Shown here in pieces: positions 11,500 to 23,830 of a stretch of 64,000 bases of DNA. The translations under genes and the position numbers were made by a program. The notes beneath the pieces are model-generated. The model did not search any database. It was not told the origin of the DNA and was given only the letters and a program-made list of their open reading frames with translations. Position 1 is the stretch's first letter, and each line of letters starts with the position of its first letter. The stretch spans positions 453,501 through 517,500 of the forward strand of contig JAPWDM010000016.1 in assembly GCA_035578155.1 (NCBI GenBank), written 5' to 3'. This stretch comes from Brachynemurus nebulosus (lineage: Eukaryota; Arthropoda; Insecta; Neuroptera; Myrmeleontidae).

Positions 11500-12136
11500 C
11501 GGTGATCCAGAATCCCCACAAAGCTACTACTAACTTGTTTTTTTTTTTTTGAAATTTAACTTTTTACTTACTGTAATAACACTTAAAAAACAAATCTGCC
11601 CATTACATGTAACACCTAGGGGCATATTACGTATGGACTGACTGAGGTAGGTAGAATTGTAGGGGCTGCAAGTATTTCTTCAATAAAAAAAACGAACAGT
11701 AAAGATTAATTGTAAATTTGAATGCCCTTTAAGGCTACAATCAATTTCTCCTCAAAAAATTCTTTAGGATTTGTAAATACCTCCGTAATACTACGATCCA
11801 AACTCGAGTGAATTCTTCAATAGAAAGCAACTTGATGGAAAATAGACTATTCGGAGTTGCATCACAGAAAATAAAAGTTCTTAAAAAAGTAAGAGTATGG
11901 GTCTAAATAAATGCCTATGCCCTATTCTTAAGAAACGTTTTTTATAACTAATATTTTAGAGCAAACGTGTGAAGAAATACCGATGGTGGGGAGCGATATT
12001 TAATTTAAACACTACTGGTAACACCCATTATACTATTATATTTTTCTTCATTTTTTTATGGACTCTAGCTCATGAAAACCTAAATAAAGCTTCGTTTCGG
12101 AATTAATAATATACGGATCATAACTTGCATTTTTCA
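11500..12136. other. Unassigned AT-rich stretch
   Basis: I see no gene, RNA or element boundary here. The sequence between the minisatellite and the second copy of repeat R1 contains only short open frames and poly(T)/poly(A) runs. Confidence 0.6.
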
Positions 12137-12262
12137 TTAGTCGAATTTTCTCCGAAAAATTAGACTTATACAGTCTATACGATAAGAGCTGCGAGAGGCG
12201 AGACCAGGGGCGCTATCCGTTTTCGGACCCGTAGAACACGATTATGTAAAAAAAAAGATGTC

Positions 12263-12327
<65 letters not shown>

Positions 12328-13828
12328 CCCGCAACCTTTTAATATGTGTAGGGCCCCCCTATGGAAGTTAAGAGATGAAATTTGGTAAGTGGGGCTTATT
12401 CCGATGCACAACAATACTATCAAAGTGGGGTCAAATTTTGGGCAAATTTTTTTTCGGACCCGACCTTTAAGGGGGTGGTGGGGGGCGGAAAAGCAATAAA
12501 ACTTTTCCAAACCGGTTTTAAATAATGTTTCGGTCAATTATCTACAACATATCCAAAATTCAGCTTCCTAGGATGATATGGTGGGAGTAGAGGGGGGAAA
12601 AACGATTTTCGCTGGATCTAACAGGCCCCCAGCCCTCCAGAATTAACGTAGAGGGTTGAAATTTGGTGTGTTGATAAAGTTCGTACCTAGGTTGTGCTTT
12701 TTGGAGGTTTTAATATTTTATCCCCACCCCCCTCATTTTTAAGCTACAATTTCATGCATTTTCGACGTTTTCGAAGTTTGTACCACTCGCACAGGTCACC
12801 CGAATAAACCTAGAGGGCTGAAATTTTGTATTCGGATTGAGTTAGTATCAAGGGGGTGCCTTTTGGGGGTCTCGACTTTTAACCCCTACCCCCACCATTT
12901 TTATACCCAAAAGAACATGATTTTTCTTGTTTTTTAACAGTTTCGTTCGGGTCAAAATCTCCCCAAATAAACCTAGAGGGCTGAAATTTGGTGTACAGGT
13001 TAAGCTAATAGCCAGACACTGTTTTTTGGAGGTTTCAACTTTTAACCCTTACCCCCACGATTTTTACGCCAATATTTCCTTAATTTTTTTGCTTGTTTTC
13101 TAACATGTCTAGAGACTCCATAAGGAAACCTAGAGGGCTGAAATTTTGTACGTGTATTCAGTTAGTATCCAGCTAGTACCTTGTAGGGAGTCCGCATCAC
13201 TTTTCCCCCCACTTCTCCCATTTTTACATCGGAATTGAATGCTATTGTTAAATGTGTTTTAAAAGCATTATGTTTATTCTAAATACAAGTAGGCGAATAG
13301 TAATTTTAAAAAATTTAAAAAAAAGTGAACTTACTTTTATGACAAATGAAATACATACATATTAAGTAATTTAAAAATGTTATTAAAGTCACTGTTTATT
13401 TATAAATTAGGAATTTTGGATTTTTAGTATTTATAAAATAGAAATTTTGGATTTTTTTGGAAAGAAAAAATATCTTTATAAAGGCCTTCCAGTTTACTAT
13501 TTAAGGTCCTTTTTTAATTTTTAAAACTAAAACATAAAGGCAATTAGCGGATAAACATGGGCAGGAATGTCCTCGTACGAATTGTGTTGGCTTTTTTTCT
13601 GCTACCTGTTTTCGGCACAAAATTGAAATTTACTGAGATACAGCCTTTAAATACTTAAAACCTTTTTTAAAGCCTCGATCAGCCGAACACTCATCACCAG
13701 TTTTGAAACCAACAAAATAACAATTCGGTTGTAGACTTTCAATCACATTTCGCTTGTAGACATTCAATACCGAAGATGAAGGGGAAAATTCGACTACCGT
13801 GATGGGGCCCCGCTGCTCACGGCGTTTT
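12137..13828 (+). repeat. Dispersed repeat R1, copy 2
   Basis: This copy has the same ends as 7316-8823 and the same order of blocks. Its (TA)n tract (12265-12325) is shorter, and it has four instead of three internal units: TAGAGGG cores at 12650, 12811, 12974 and 13131, with a period of 157-163 bp. The final hairpin reads CGCTGCTCACGGCG. The copies share most bases over 1.5 kb, including the CCTCGTACGAATTGTGTTGG block, so they are related by transposition or duplication. Confidence 0.7.
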
Positions 13829-15190
13829 TTTTTTATTTTTTGAGACAATTTTAATGTTAGCCTCACAGATTCTTTTTTTAACGCTAATATTAATTTGCAT
13901 TTCCGTATATCTTATCCCATCTATGTTGTTTAAATTACACATAATTTGGATTGGTAGATTTTTCGAAACATTCTTCTGTATGACAGCTACTATTACATAT
14001 GACTTTATTATTACTGGGATATTATCTGCTATGTTAATTCTCTGATTTTGTTATGGTACAGTTGTTTGTGTCCAGTTTTGCAAATTCTATATCCGCAGTT
14101 TTGCAATACTAACATCAATCACATCAGCAAAACGTTTGTGAAAATTGGAACAACTTTTAATGCAACAATACCTTATTATGAAGTTCATCATACTGATATT
14201 AATCCTACTAACAGCATTAACTGATAATTTAATGAGCAAGAAGTGCATTTTAAATATTAAAAAAAAATAATTTGACATTTAATAACATTATAAACAAGAT
14301 ATCCAAAATATTTAAAAATAGTTATTTGTATCTATGTCATGCCCGGAATGCTTCTCTAAATCTGACACCAGGTGGCAATAATGTCGTCAAGCTCGGTCCC
14401 TATATTTGACATTTATTGCGTTGAATGGTTATTTTCAAACGTCTGCGTAGTTTTACACATTGTTTGATAACATGTCAAATTTGACACATCAGTTTGATTA
14501 TTACAGTTTGAGTTTACAGCAAAAGATTAGTTTTGGAAGGTTTATGAATAAATACCCAAAAAACACATTTGTTGTAGCCTTATTTTGAAATTGAAAAGCA
14601 CACCACAGTTTAAATAATAGTTTGTTTCACAAACAGTTACGGAACGAGATGACGTAAGTGTCATTTGGAATTCCAAAATTCCAAAGGGTTAACCATGTTA
14701 TGTACCTAAATAACGCATAACATTATGCATACTAATACAGTGAAAATATCATCACTAAAATAAATTTAATTTAGAAAAATAAATTTGCAGGTCAAATTAT
14801 TTTGTGAAAATTTACAGTTGATAATTATGTAAATTATTTAATTTTGTCTAAGTTTCACTGACTTTTTTAAGATTTTTAACAACGATGGCAGTGGAATTTT
14901 AACTGTCATTAAATTTTTTTTATTTAAAGCTTGTCATCAGTTATTTTTGATATTTCCTTGTAATTTTAGTGTGTTTTGTGATCGGTAAGATATTTCTGAT
15001 ATATATTTAATTATTATGGTGGCTTAAAATGTCTGGTGATAACTCTTGTGCTGCTAAATTTCAAAATTTAAATTTATGTTTTTTCTGAGTGCTGTTTGAT
15101 GCAAATTTGTAAGTATTATTAAAATTTGAATGCTTATTTAAAAAAACGTTAAATAATAAATAATTATTAATATTTTATAATAATTCAGTT
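13829..15190. other. Unassigned AT-rich region
   Basis: A 63-codon hydrophobic frame (13854-14045) is membrane-like but has no family motif and no supporting splice structure, so I do not call it a gene. A CCAAAGGGTTAA motif near 14690 resembles a piggyBac-type MITE end, but its partner was not found. Nothing else is recognised. Confidence 0.5.
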
Positions 15191-16750
15191 AATATTTTCG
15201 ATTTCGACAGTGGTTGGTGCTAATAGGTCGTGACGATCTAAATTCTCGTGTTGAATACTGTCATCAATTTCGCGTTTGCTCAATTCAATTTGAAGAAAGT
15301 TGCTTTTACTTGTTCATATAATTTAACATGACCATTATCAACCCTCAATCTCACATGCACAAACACATACAATCACATAAGTAAAAAAGGACATACATAA
15401 TTGTTTGTACTTATATCAAAAAAGGATAGAAAGTGCGTTCCGCTACTGCCTATGGTAATAATCTTTTGTTTGTACTGTGAGCACACGTTCTATTTTATTA
15501 TCTTTTTTGTAATTAGGACCACATAACGGTATAACTTAAATAATAATAGAGACAAATGTCCATGTGTCATTACACAATAGATATCACAGATATGATATGC
15601 AGTAATATGGTAGATTATAGTTATTACATAGCAGTGCTGCCAACCATTCTTTGTTTTAGAGGGATATAAGAATCTTCCACACTTAACCGAATTTAATTGA
15701 ATGAATGGTATTTAATTTTTATAACATAGATAATATTAGAAATTCAAAAATTTAGAAATAATGTTTTTATTGAAAATTATTATTCGTCTACGTATTCGTT
15801 TAAGTACGTTGGTCTGTGACGTAGTCGTTCAGATCTGCGCATTATTTGCTGTTGACCATCTTGCTGTTGCCTATTGCACGGCTGACGATTTCTTATAAAA
15901 CATTCAGGCACTTCTTGATTCTATGGCTAACTTTTGTAGACCTCAGTTGATCGATATGTCGTTTCAATGTGTAGCCATCATCCAGTTTTACAAGATAATG
16001 TCGTTCGCCAAGTTTACGTATGACAGTACCAATCTTCCATACTGTTTTATACTGTTTTATTGTTCCGTACATGTAAAACTTGGACTCTTTCTCCCAGGCT
16101 TATCTGACGCACGTCGGGAACAGGTTTTGCTGATTTGAATTTGATCTGAGGTTTTAATACATCAAGTCGGATTCGAATACGTTTGTGAAAATAAAGTTCT
16201 GCTGGACTTTTTCCACAGTTTAGAGGGTTTGCTGGGTATTTCTGTAAAATTTCGTTGACTTTTGTCTGTATAGATCCTGGTTCCGCGGACATGGCTTTTA
16301 ATTTGCGTTTGAATGTTTGAATGTTACGTTCTGCTAACCCATTTGTACTAGGATGATCTGAAGCTATTAGTTTTGAAAAATTCCATTTTTGTTACAGTAA
16401 ATTTTGAACTGATCACTATTAAAAATGTTTGCATTGTCAGATACTTTTATGGAAGGAAATCCATGAGTCGCAAATATGTCGGAGAGAAGAATGATTGAAG
16501 TTTGAGTTGTCGGGGCATCACGTATAATTTTCACTTCCGCCCATCTGGATTTTGTATCAACGACAATTAAGAAAAAATGATCCTGGAATGGTCCTGCATA
16601 ATCAATATGTATTCTTTCTCAGTTTTCATTTGGCTCCTCCCATTGATATAGTTTAGCTTGAACATTTACACGTGCTTCACATAACCTTACCATTCTTTCA
16701 ATATCACGATCGATTCCTTTCCAAAAGCAATATCTGGTTTTAGTATTTAT
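15190..16750 (-). pseudogene. Ty3/gypsy integrase remnant and downstream region
   Basis: Reading from right to left, the minus strand encodes pieces of a gypsy integrase. First comes the end of the zinc-binding region (YCFWKGI), then the first catalytic Asp in HIDYAGPF (near 16610), then VSDNANIF (near 16430) with the second. NGLAERNIQTFKRK (near 16310-16350) holds the catalytic Glu. The C-terminal GPY/F-like module includes WKIGTVIRKLGERHY (near 15990-16050). The 81-codon frame 16047-16292 covers part of this. At least one stop and several frameshifts break it, and a small tandem copy of TACTGTTTTA lies near 16040. The PPT-like and LTR-like stretch to the left (about 15190-15650) is inferred only. 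Confidence 0.75.
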
Positions 16751-19193
16751 TTTGGTACCAAATCCACATGCCTATGTGTGCGTAACACAGACATTGTTAT
16801 AAAGCTCTCCTCTCGGTAGGGAGTCTCAAACCTTTTTCTTTCGAATAATTTTATTCTATTTTATTTTTGAGTTCTATAGAGAGCTAAAGGCATCTGTATT
16901 GAATATAGTATATAATTGTAATAATTTATTGTCAGTTGGATATTTAAAAAAAGTAAATTGTTTTAATTTCACAAAATGAAATAAATGATACATTTAGGAA
17001 GTTAAATGTATCCTAATTGAAAATAGTATGTAAATATCATTTTATTGTCAGGTATTTTAAATAAAAAAGTTGTAAATTTTTTTAATTTCACAACATGAAT
17101 TAAATGGTATAGTTTTATATAATCTTTTAATTTAATAATTAAATACTCATTTTTATGGTTCCTAGACCCTAGAGTTCACAACATAACTATCGCATTTACC
17201 AAAGGCGACTTTGAAAAGGCCTTGTCAGATATAAAAATTTGCTATATTTGAAAAGTGTTCCTGTAAAGAAACATTTTTGTTAGTTAATATTTTTTAATAT
17301 TAAAATAGGTAAATTAATTTAAAATTATATGCAATATAATTAAAAGTTTGAATGAAATTAATTACTTTGTAGCCATTATTACTCTCCTTATATACAGCAT
17401 GTTGATACTCTTAGAAGCCACCAGAGATAAATGAGAAAAATTACTGAAAATAATGGTACAAAATAACCATCGCATTTACCAAAGGCGGCCTTTGAAAAGG
17501 CCTTGCCAAATATAAAAATTTGCCTTATATGAAAAGTGTTCCTGTTAAAAAGCATTTTTGTTAGTTAATATTTCTTAATATACAAATAGGTAAATTAAAT
17601 TTAAAATTATATGCAGTATACCTAATTAAAAGTTTGAATGAAATTAATTACTTTGTAGCCATTATTACTCTCCTTATATACAGCATGTTGATACTCTTAA
17701 AAGCCACCAGTGATAAGTGAGAAAAATTACTGAAAATAATGGCACAAAATAACCAGGCTATACCATTAAGTAGGCTACTGCCTAAAGTGGTAAGTTTAAG
17801 GGGCGGCAAACATTTCTACAAGGAAATTGACAAAAGCCTAAATCCGTCTCTGTGAAACAGGTTTAAATTTGGCAAATGAAGTAAACTTAATTAAATATGA
17901 ACTAATATTGATTTGTTTGTATTGTCGACGCAACAGGTGACACTGATTATGTCACAATAACTTTAAGATGCATTCAAGAAGCGAAAAAATTCGGAAAAAA
18001 TCAATTTTTTTATCAAAGCTGTCAACCAGAATTGTTCCTTAAGGGGGAATTATATTCTAGAGGCTCGATTTTAAGGTGATTGTACGGGCGTAATAAAAGA
18101 AAAAAAAACACTAAACATTTTTAGTATTCATTTTTTAACAGTTTTTTATTGATATTTGAAAAGTATAAAAATGTATAAATTTAAAAAAAAAAAATCAAAA
18201 TTGAAATCGGTACAGGCCGGCAAAGTGGGGACTCAAAGAAAAAGGTGTTTCCTGGTTGACGTGATTCCAACCCTCCTGGTGATCTGAAACATAAAATTTT
18301 AGTTAATTCTTAATAAACAAGGATGTAGAATTAGTTGGACGTAGCCGATTTGAAAAATTCTCTCACAAAATTCTCTTACAAAATGGCGTCCATTTAAAAA
18401 GAAAATCATTTTTTCGCCTCCTTTTTTCAATTTTGGAAATTTTCTTTCAAGTTTTAGGAATTTTTTGGAAAAATTCCTAAAACCCCTATGTTGGACCAAT
18501 TTTGATAGTATTAAAAAATCTGTACCAAATTTCAAGTAAATCGGTGCATTCGAACTTGGTCAACCGTATCGAAAAAAGTAGTTTTGAGTAATTTATATTA
18601 AAAATTTGAATTTAACACTAAAAAGATACACAGTACACAGGGAAAAATAACATTCAAACATATGTAAAGAAACTGAATGATGCAATAATTTATATCAGTG
18701 ATTCCCAAAGTAGGAGTCGCGATTTATTTTACCACTGTTTACCACTGATTTATATAATTCTGTAATGTGATACCAAATGGCTTAGAAACAATCAATAGCC
18801 AACATTACCGCAAATGAATGTCCAAATTTTTTTCATTCTCATTATGCACTGTGATAAGTATTTTTTTTTAAACCGCAAAAAAATCCTATACTGTATAATT
18901 TTTTCCCTAATTAAAACCTCTATTGTATATATCATTTTCAATTAGGATACATTTAGCTTCCTAAATGTACCATTTAATTAATTTTGTGAAATTAAAACAA
19001 TTTACCTTTTTTAAATATTTGACAATAAAATTACATACGCTATATTCAAAAGATGCTTTTAGCTCTCTATAGAATTCAAAAATAAAATTAAAAAAATATT
19101 TGGAATGAAAAAGGTTTGAGACTCCCTACCGAGAAGGGTAGTTTTATAACAATGTCTGTGTTACGCACACATATGTATGTTAATTCGGTACCA
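16751..19193. mobile_element. Foldback-type element, ~280-bp arms
   Basis: Left arm 16751-17035 is mirrored at about 18905-19193. Shared landmarks are TGTGTGCGTAACACAG, GGGAGTCTCAAACC and ATACATTTAG. The interior holds a two-unit tandem repeat (17185-17755) and a GGCGGC-containing stretch near 17805. No transposase is visible. The element abuts the gypsy integrase remnant directly at 16750, which suggests insertion into it or loss of the remainder. Confidence 0.7.
17185..17755 (+). repeat. Two-unit tandem repeat, ~285-bp period
   Basis: The block beginning CGCATTTACCAAAGGCG at 17191 recurs at 17471, and the block ending AATAACCA near 17461 recurs near 17747. The units differ by scattered substitutions and short indels. 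No function is evident. Confidence 0.8.
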
Positions 19194-19551
19194 GAATGTG
19201 AACTGGACCCCCCTTTGGCCCTTGAAAAGTATACCATTATTGAGTGTATAAGTTTCTTCAGTTTCCTTACTTCCATTATCACTATTTTTGACCTTTTTAT
19301 TACTTTTCAAAATAATATTTTTAATTTTTCGTCTTTTTTTCTGAATTAATTATCGTTTAAATTACTTTGTTGGTGGTTTCTATAGAAATAATTATGAAAT
19401 ATTTATTAAATGAAAAATTAAAAGGCGGCTTTGCCTGTTTTGATTAAATTTAGGTGTTTTGTTGTCAATTTGCGTATGGAAAGTTACTTTCCACACGCAA
19501 AAAAGTATGCGGGAAGAGTACAGTGGGCAAACAGCTATTTTGCGTACTACA

Positions 19552-19665
19552 GGGTGTCCACATTCTGGAAGGTCAGGGAAGGTCACGGAAAAGTCAGGGA
19601 AGCTCTTAGGCGTCAGGGAAAATCAGGGATTTCACGAAATGTTCTGGAAAGTCAGGGAAAATAGG
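19552..19665 (+). repeat. GTCAGGGAA-type short repeat
   Basis: Six degenerate copies of a GTCAGGGAA-like word, such as GGTCAGGGAAGGTCACGGAA, follow CAGGGTGTCCACATTCTGG. A CAGGGTGTCC start with such a run is seen at the end of some DNA transposons. The partner end was not found, so this is a solo end or a minisatellite. Confidence 0.45.
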
Positions 19666-19982
19666 TGATAATATATTTCCCAATGATTGTAAATGAAGAA
19701 GAATGGTTATGTTCACAATTATGTTCACGAAAATATATCACGTAAAGTATAATAAAGACACACGGATATTTTTATTTTTTTTTAATTAATTCAATAAGTA
19801 AAAATAAATAAAAAAAATTTTTCACTTAAAAAAAAATTAGGGTTGGGAGGGGTAAAAAAAAAGACACTGCTCGAGCGGGGTAAAAAAAGACTCTATAATA
19901 ATATACATTGTTAATTGTAATTTTTAATTTATTGACAAGGGCTGATGAGGGGGATTTTTCAAAAAAACCGAAACGTACGTCG

Positions 19983-20843
19983 CACAGTGGGAGCAAATCC
20001 TAAAAAGCTGGCCAGAAGTCGAAAACGTTATAAATTTGATCGAAAGTCAGTACTCCGGGGTTTTCGGGGTCGCTGATTATGAATTCGAAGTCATTTTAAT
20101 TTCAGTCAAGAATTTTAGTTTAGTAATAATTTTCTAAGTTTTTTAAGTAAATTTTTGATTTTCATTATCGTTTTATATTATTTTATATTTGCTAATGGTT
20201 TTTCTTTTACGAAAAAGGATTTTACAATTAAATTGTAACGTTTAGAAAAAATAAATGATTCCATGTCGTTAATGTATGAACTTCAGAAAACTATGTTTTA
20301 CATTGCAAAAACTCACACCAATGGCACAAAGGCAGCTAGAGGCAGCTAGATTTAATTTTTTCCATTCAATAATAGTTCCATTTACAACATGCCATCGGTC
20401 AAGTCGCAGAAGTCTGTAGAAGTTATAAACTTTTGTCTACGTGTTTAAAATTTTCTGTTGCAATCTTCCGTTTATTTTCGTACAAATGATTCGTTTATTG
20501 TTATCGCATAAACTATTGTTATTAGTTTTGTGTTACATAATGATTTTCTACTTATTTTTAGCTATTGATTCCATTTTTAAAAATTGAAATCGATTGATTT
20601 TTAGAGATTTGGCGTCCTCTTGAACATAGCGTTGAAATATTTGTTTACTGCACGACGCGTCTACCTCGATTGAAAGTCCCCTTTCAACCGTCCTACAGCA
20701 GCAGGTATAAAAGATAGAGCGCGCTAAAGTCTGAAATTTGACCATCAAACTCTTACCCAACCTAACTCACTGCTGGAAATTACCGAAACTTAAACTCTAT
20801 TTTTCGACTTTTGGCCAGCTTTTTGGGGTTTGGCCCCACTGTG
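19983..20843. mobile_element. Transib-like non-autonomous element with CACAGTG ends
   Basis: The ends CACAGTGGGAGCAAATCC (19983) and the complement of GGTTTGGCCCCACTGTG (20843) are inverted. They continue through AAAAAGCTGGCCA and AAGTCGAAAA, about 45 bp in all with a few mismatches. Flanks are CGTCG on the left and CCTCG on the right, close to the GC-rich 5-bp duplications reported for Transib elements. The CACAGTG start equals the heptamer of V(D)J recombination signals, which derive from Transib. No transposase is present in the 861 bp. Confidence 0.6.
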
Positions 20844-20912
20844 CCTCGCATTGAATAAAAATAATTTTTCAAATTACAACTGGTGATTATTTTTCAAAAA
20901 TGCTTTTAGTAA

Positions 20913-21869
20913 TCTATATATATATATAAAAGAAAGTGGTGTTAGTTACACTACTTATAACTCAAGAACGGGTGAATCGATTTGGCTGAAAATTGGTGGA
21001 GAGGTAGCTTAGAACCGGGAGACGGATATAGGATACTTTTTATCCTGTTCGAATGCGTTTCCGTGAAGTCAGTATAAAACGTAAAGTACAAAAGTACAAA
21101 AACGCATATGACATAAATCTGAAAATACACATACATACGTATGTTTGTTATTGATTTTTGTTTCCATAGTTTCAAAGTATGCATTGGCAAAAATTTAAAC
21201 ATGTTTTACAACTGACATAAATTAATAAAAAATTTTACTATTTATTTAAATAAATAAATTTAAATTTTACGAGTCGTGCGAGTCGTATGGCGAGCGGAGC
21301 GAAGCATTACCTGGAATTAACCTTTTATAGAATTTTGAATTGTTTAGCAAGCGAAGCGAGGCACTTTATAGGCGAGTCATATGGCGAGCGGAGCGAAGCA
21401 TTACCTGGAATTTACCTTCTATAGAATTTTGAAATGTTTAGCGAGCGAAGCGAAGCACTTTATAGGCGAGTCGTATGGCGAGCGGAGCGAAGCATTACAT
21501 GGAATTAACCTTTTATAGAATTTTGAACTGTTTAGCGAGCGAAGCGAAGCACTTTCTTCTCTCGCCTATTCTCAATCCCATATGACTTAAAATTGGCTAA
21601 ACTATTTTCAGCTTTATCAGTAAATCGTATGGCGAGCGCAGCGAAACATTACAATGAATTAATCTTTTATAGAATTTTGAACTGCTTAGCGAGCGAAGCG
21701 AAGCACTTTATTCTCGCGCCTATACTCAATCCCATATGATTTAAAATTGGCTAAACTATTTTCCGCTTTATTAGTAAATATTGATTTGATTGTATCAAAA
21801 GGATAAGAAAAAATTAATTCAATCAATTATAACTACTGAGCCACAGCAACGCGTGGCCGGGTCAGCCAG
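20913..21869 (+). mobile_element. Short non-autonomous Helitron
   Basis: The left end TCTATATATATA follows an A. The right part has the hairpin GCCAC...GTGGC (21840-21857), then CGGGTCAGCCAG ending at 21869 before a T. This is the typical Helitron arrangement (TC start, hairpin about 12 bases before CTRR, insertion between A and T), with CCAG instead of CTAG. The start region carries the usual GAATCGATTTGGCTGAAA block. There is no Rep/helicase gene. Confidence 0.8.
21281..21720 (+). repeat. 94-bp tandem units inside the Helitron
   Basis: TCGTATGGCGAGCGGAGCGA or a close variant starts at about 21283, 21375, 21469 and 21624. The first three are 94 bp apart; the fourth follows extra sequence. 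Each unit also carries GCGAGCGAAGCGAAGCAC. Such arrays are common in short Helitrons. Confidence 0.8.
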
Positions 21870-22339
21870 TATACAATAAAATTAATTTGTACTTGAATGT
21901 TTCTCCATTATATGTTTTGAAAATTTATTTACTATGTTTGCACAACAATTTCCTAGTGATTTCTTTTTAAAATCTATCATTCAAATTTTCTTACTGAATA
22001 TTTCAATTCTTGAATATTAGTTATGTATATATTAGAGGGGTGAATAAGAATTTCAGAAAAGCTTAGGTGGGACATAGCATAAAAAAGGTTTGAAAACACT
22101 GCTTTAAATTATCATTTCAATCTCCATATCCATATTTAAAATACAGTGTCTCATAGACAACGCTGTAGACGTAGAAATTGAGTCAAAGGTGACAGTATTA
22201 GAGAATATAGTGGAGATCATAAACACAGTTTTAAATATGCTAGTGGAAACAACCTGAATTTATTCAATTTAATTATACTTATGATACTTTAAATTGTTAT
22301 AATAAATTAGCATACATATTTACTTTTATTCCATTTAAA

Positions 22340-22530
22340 GCATGAATATGTCAATTAAAAATCACATTGTAATTGAAAAATTATCAAACAAGATCGGCTG
22401 GGACTCGAACCATAAATCTTTTGGTAACTAGCCAAGTGCCCTATCACCTAAACCAAGGATCCTTATTGGAGAGCCTGGAAGTTGTCACCCCCATGAAAGG
22501 GGGTAGTTACTCGATAATATTAGAAATTAA
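22340..22530 (-). mobile_element. Old tRNA-Thr-like SINE fragment
   Basis: The minus-strand tRNA-like head (22393-22462) has a GGTTCGAGTCC B box and the loop CTAGTTA (Thr AGT). Its acceptor stem and A box are damaged. It is flanked by the GTAATTGAAAAATTATCAAAC block that follows the head in the other SINEs here and by a TACTCGATAATATTAGAAAT tail motif. Confidence 0.65.
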
Positions 22531-22549
22531 AATAAATATGTAACCGCCA

Positions 22550-23830
22550 AATACATCATCAACATCGACATCTAATGTAGTCGGTATCTCCTAAATTCCA
22601 GAAACATTCAAAATTCCAGATCTTAGAAATTCGAGAATCCGATATGATTTTATTGAAAAAGTTGAATAAATCACAAGTTGTGTTACTATTGATTGGACAC
22701 ACACATAAAGCTATGGAAAATGTGCATCCGTGCCATGTGCAACAAAATTTTAGGCGACACGAACGAAGTTTTGAATATGTATGAAATATCGACAAGTTGG
22801 CTCGCAGTTAAAACCAATTTAATTTCTAATTATGTAGATAAGCGCAATGAAACCATACTAACTCACAGTCTACATAATTTGAGACAAAATGCTGGCTAAA
22901 AAATGGAAGAATTTTATGCCCAAATAATAGAAATTCCTTCCTCTTTGGTTAATTTTACAAAGCTCAATGAAACAAACCAATCAGGAATTTCCTCTAAACT
23001 ACAGATTTTTAAAAATTTAGCGAAAGATGTATTTCTGAAAGGACTCCGGGAGCTAATAGCATCTTATTTTAATGGCCCATAGGACTAGATGCATTGAACC
23101 AAACAGAAGCACAAATTGACATTTCTAACAAGCAAATAATTACACCCCTTTCGATCAATAGACTATTTTTAAACCAAGTATAGCGAAAGGAATACATGTA
23201 ATAGAACAGAATTGCAAACAAGTAATACGACTTCCGACTGACCCACAATCTGGCAATGTTCTCTTACCAGAGACTAGAGTTCAGAACAATTTTTTTAATA
23301 CCTTCAGAAGTATACTGTGCACAAGACTGGCACGTATTTGTGCCTGTGATAAACATCACAAGTTCTAGACAAAAGTTTCCCATTGGAAGTCAAAATACTA
23401 AATCAGGGGTGGCCAATTTGAATTTTTGAATTTTTTTTGGCCCGCGAGAGTCATCACACTTATACAAATTAGGTTTATTTTCTTTTTACCAAGGTAGTGA
23501 AAACCAGTGTATTAAAAAATACATAGTATATGGGACACATAATTCTATATGCGGCCCGCGGAGTTATGATGCACTTCCAAAGTGGCCCGCAAGATCATTT
23601 GGGTTGGCCACCCCTGTACTAAATGATAAATTTTATCGATTGCAACCTTAATCAATCACATTAACCAACGATGATACTTTACCTCCGATTAGTGCTTTGA
23701 TTAGAACAAACCATCTAAATAACGAAGAAAAGACCGTTATGATCAAATCTTGTCGAAAATACGAAGATATTTTCTTTACTAAAGATTACACCGAATCGAA
23801 CACATCGCTAAGATAAAGTATTTAACCGAC
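22550..23830 (+). pseudogene. Errantivirus-like Ty3/gypsy gag-pol remnant
   Basis: A gag-like frame runs through 22693-22899. It continues after a stop as a typical gypsy gag C-terminal stretch containing VFLKGLREL (near 23030). Farther on, a pol fragment has QDWHVFVPV (near 23325) and, after a small hAT insertion, ALIRTNHLNNEEK (near 23700) and YEDIFFT. This is the linker between protease and reverse transcriptase in insect gypsy and errantivirus-type elements. It has several stops and frameshifts and no reverse transcriptase core, LTR or env. It is clearly inactive. Confidence 0.7.
23405..23616. mobile_element. hAT-type MITE
   Basis: The ends CAGGGGTGGCCAA and TTGGCCACCCCTG are perfectly inverted. 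The interior carries GGCCCGCRAGA and GCGGCCCGCGGA blocks. Flanks TACTAAAAT and TACTAAAT are an 8-bp hAT-type duplication differing by one A. It splits the gypsy pseudogene, so it arrived later. Confidence 0.85.

Noticed and set aside
13854..14045. Hydrophobic 63-codon frame as a chemoreceptor fragment
   Set aside because: No conserved receptor motif, no splice sites and no neighbouring exons.
21281..21720. CRISPR-like array
   Set aside because: Units are contiguous 94-bp tandem copies with no unique spacers and lie inside a Helitron.
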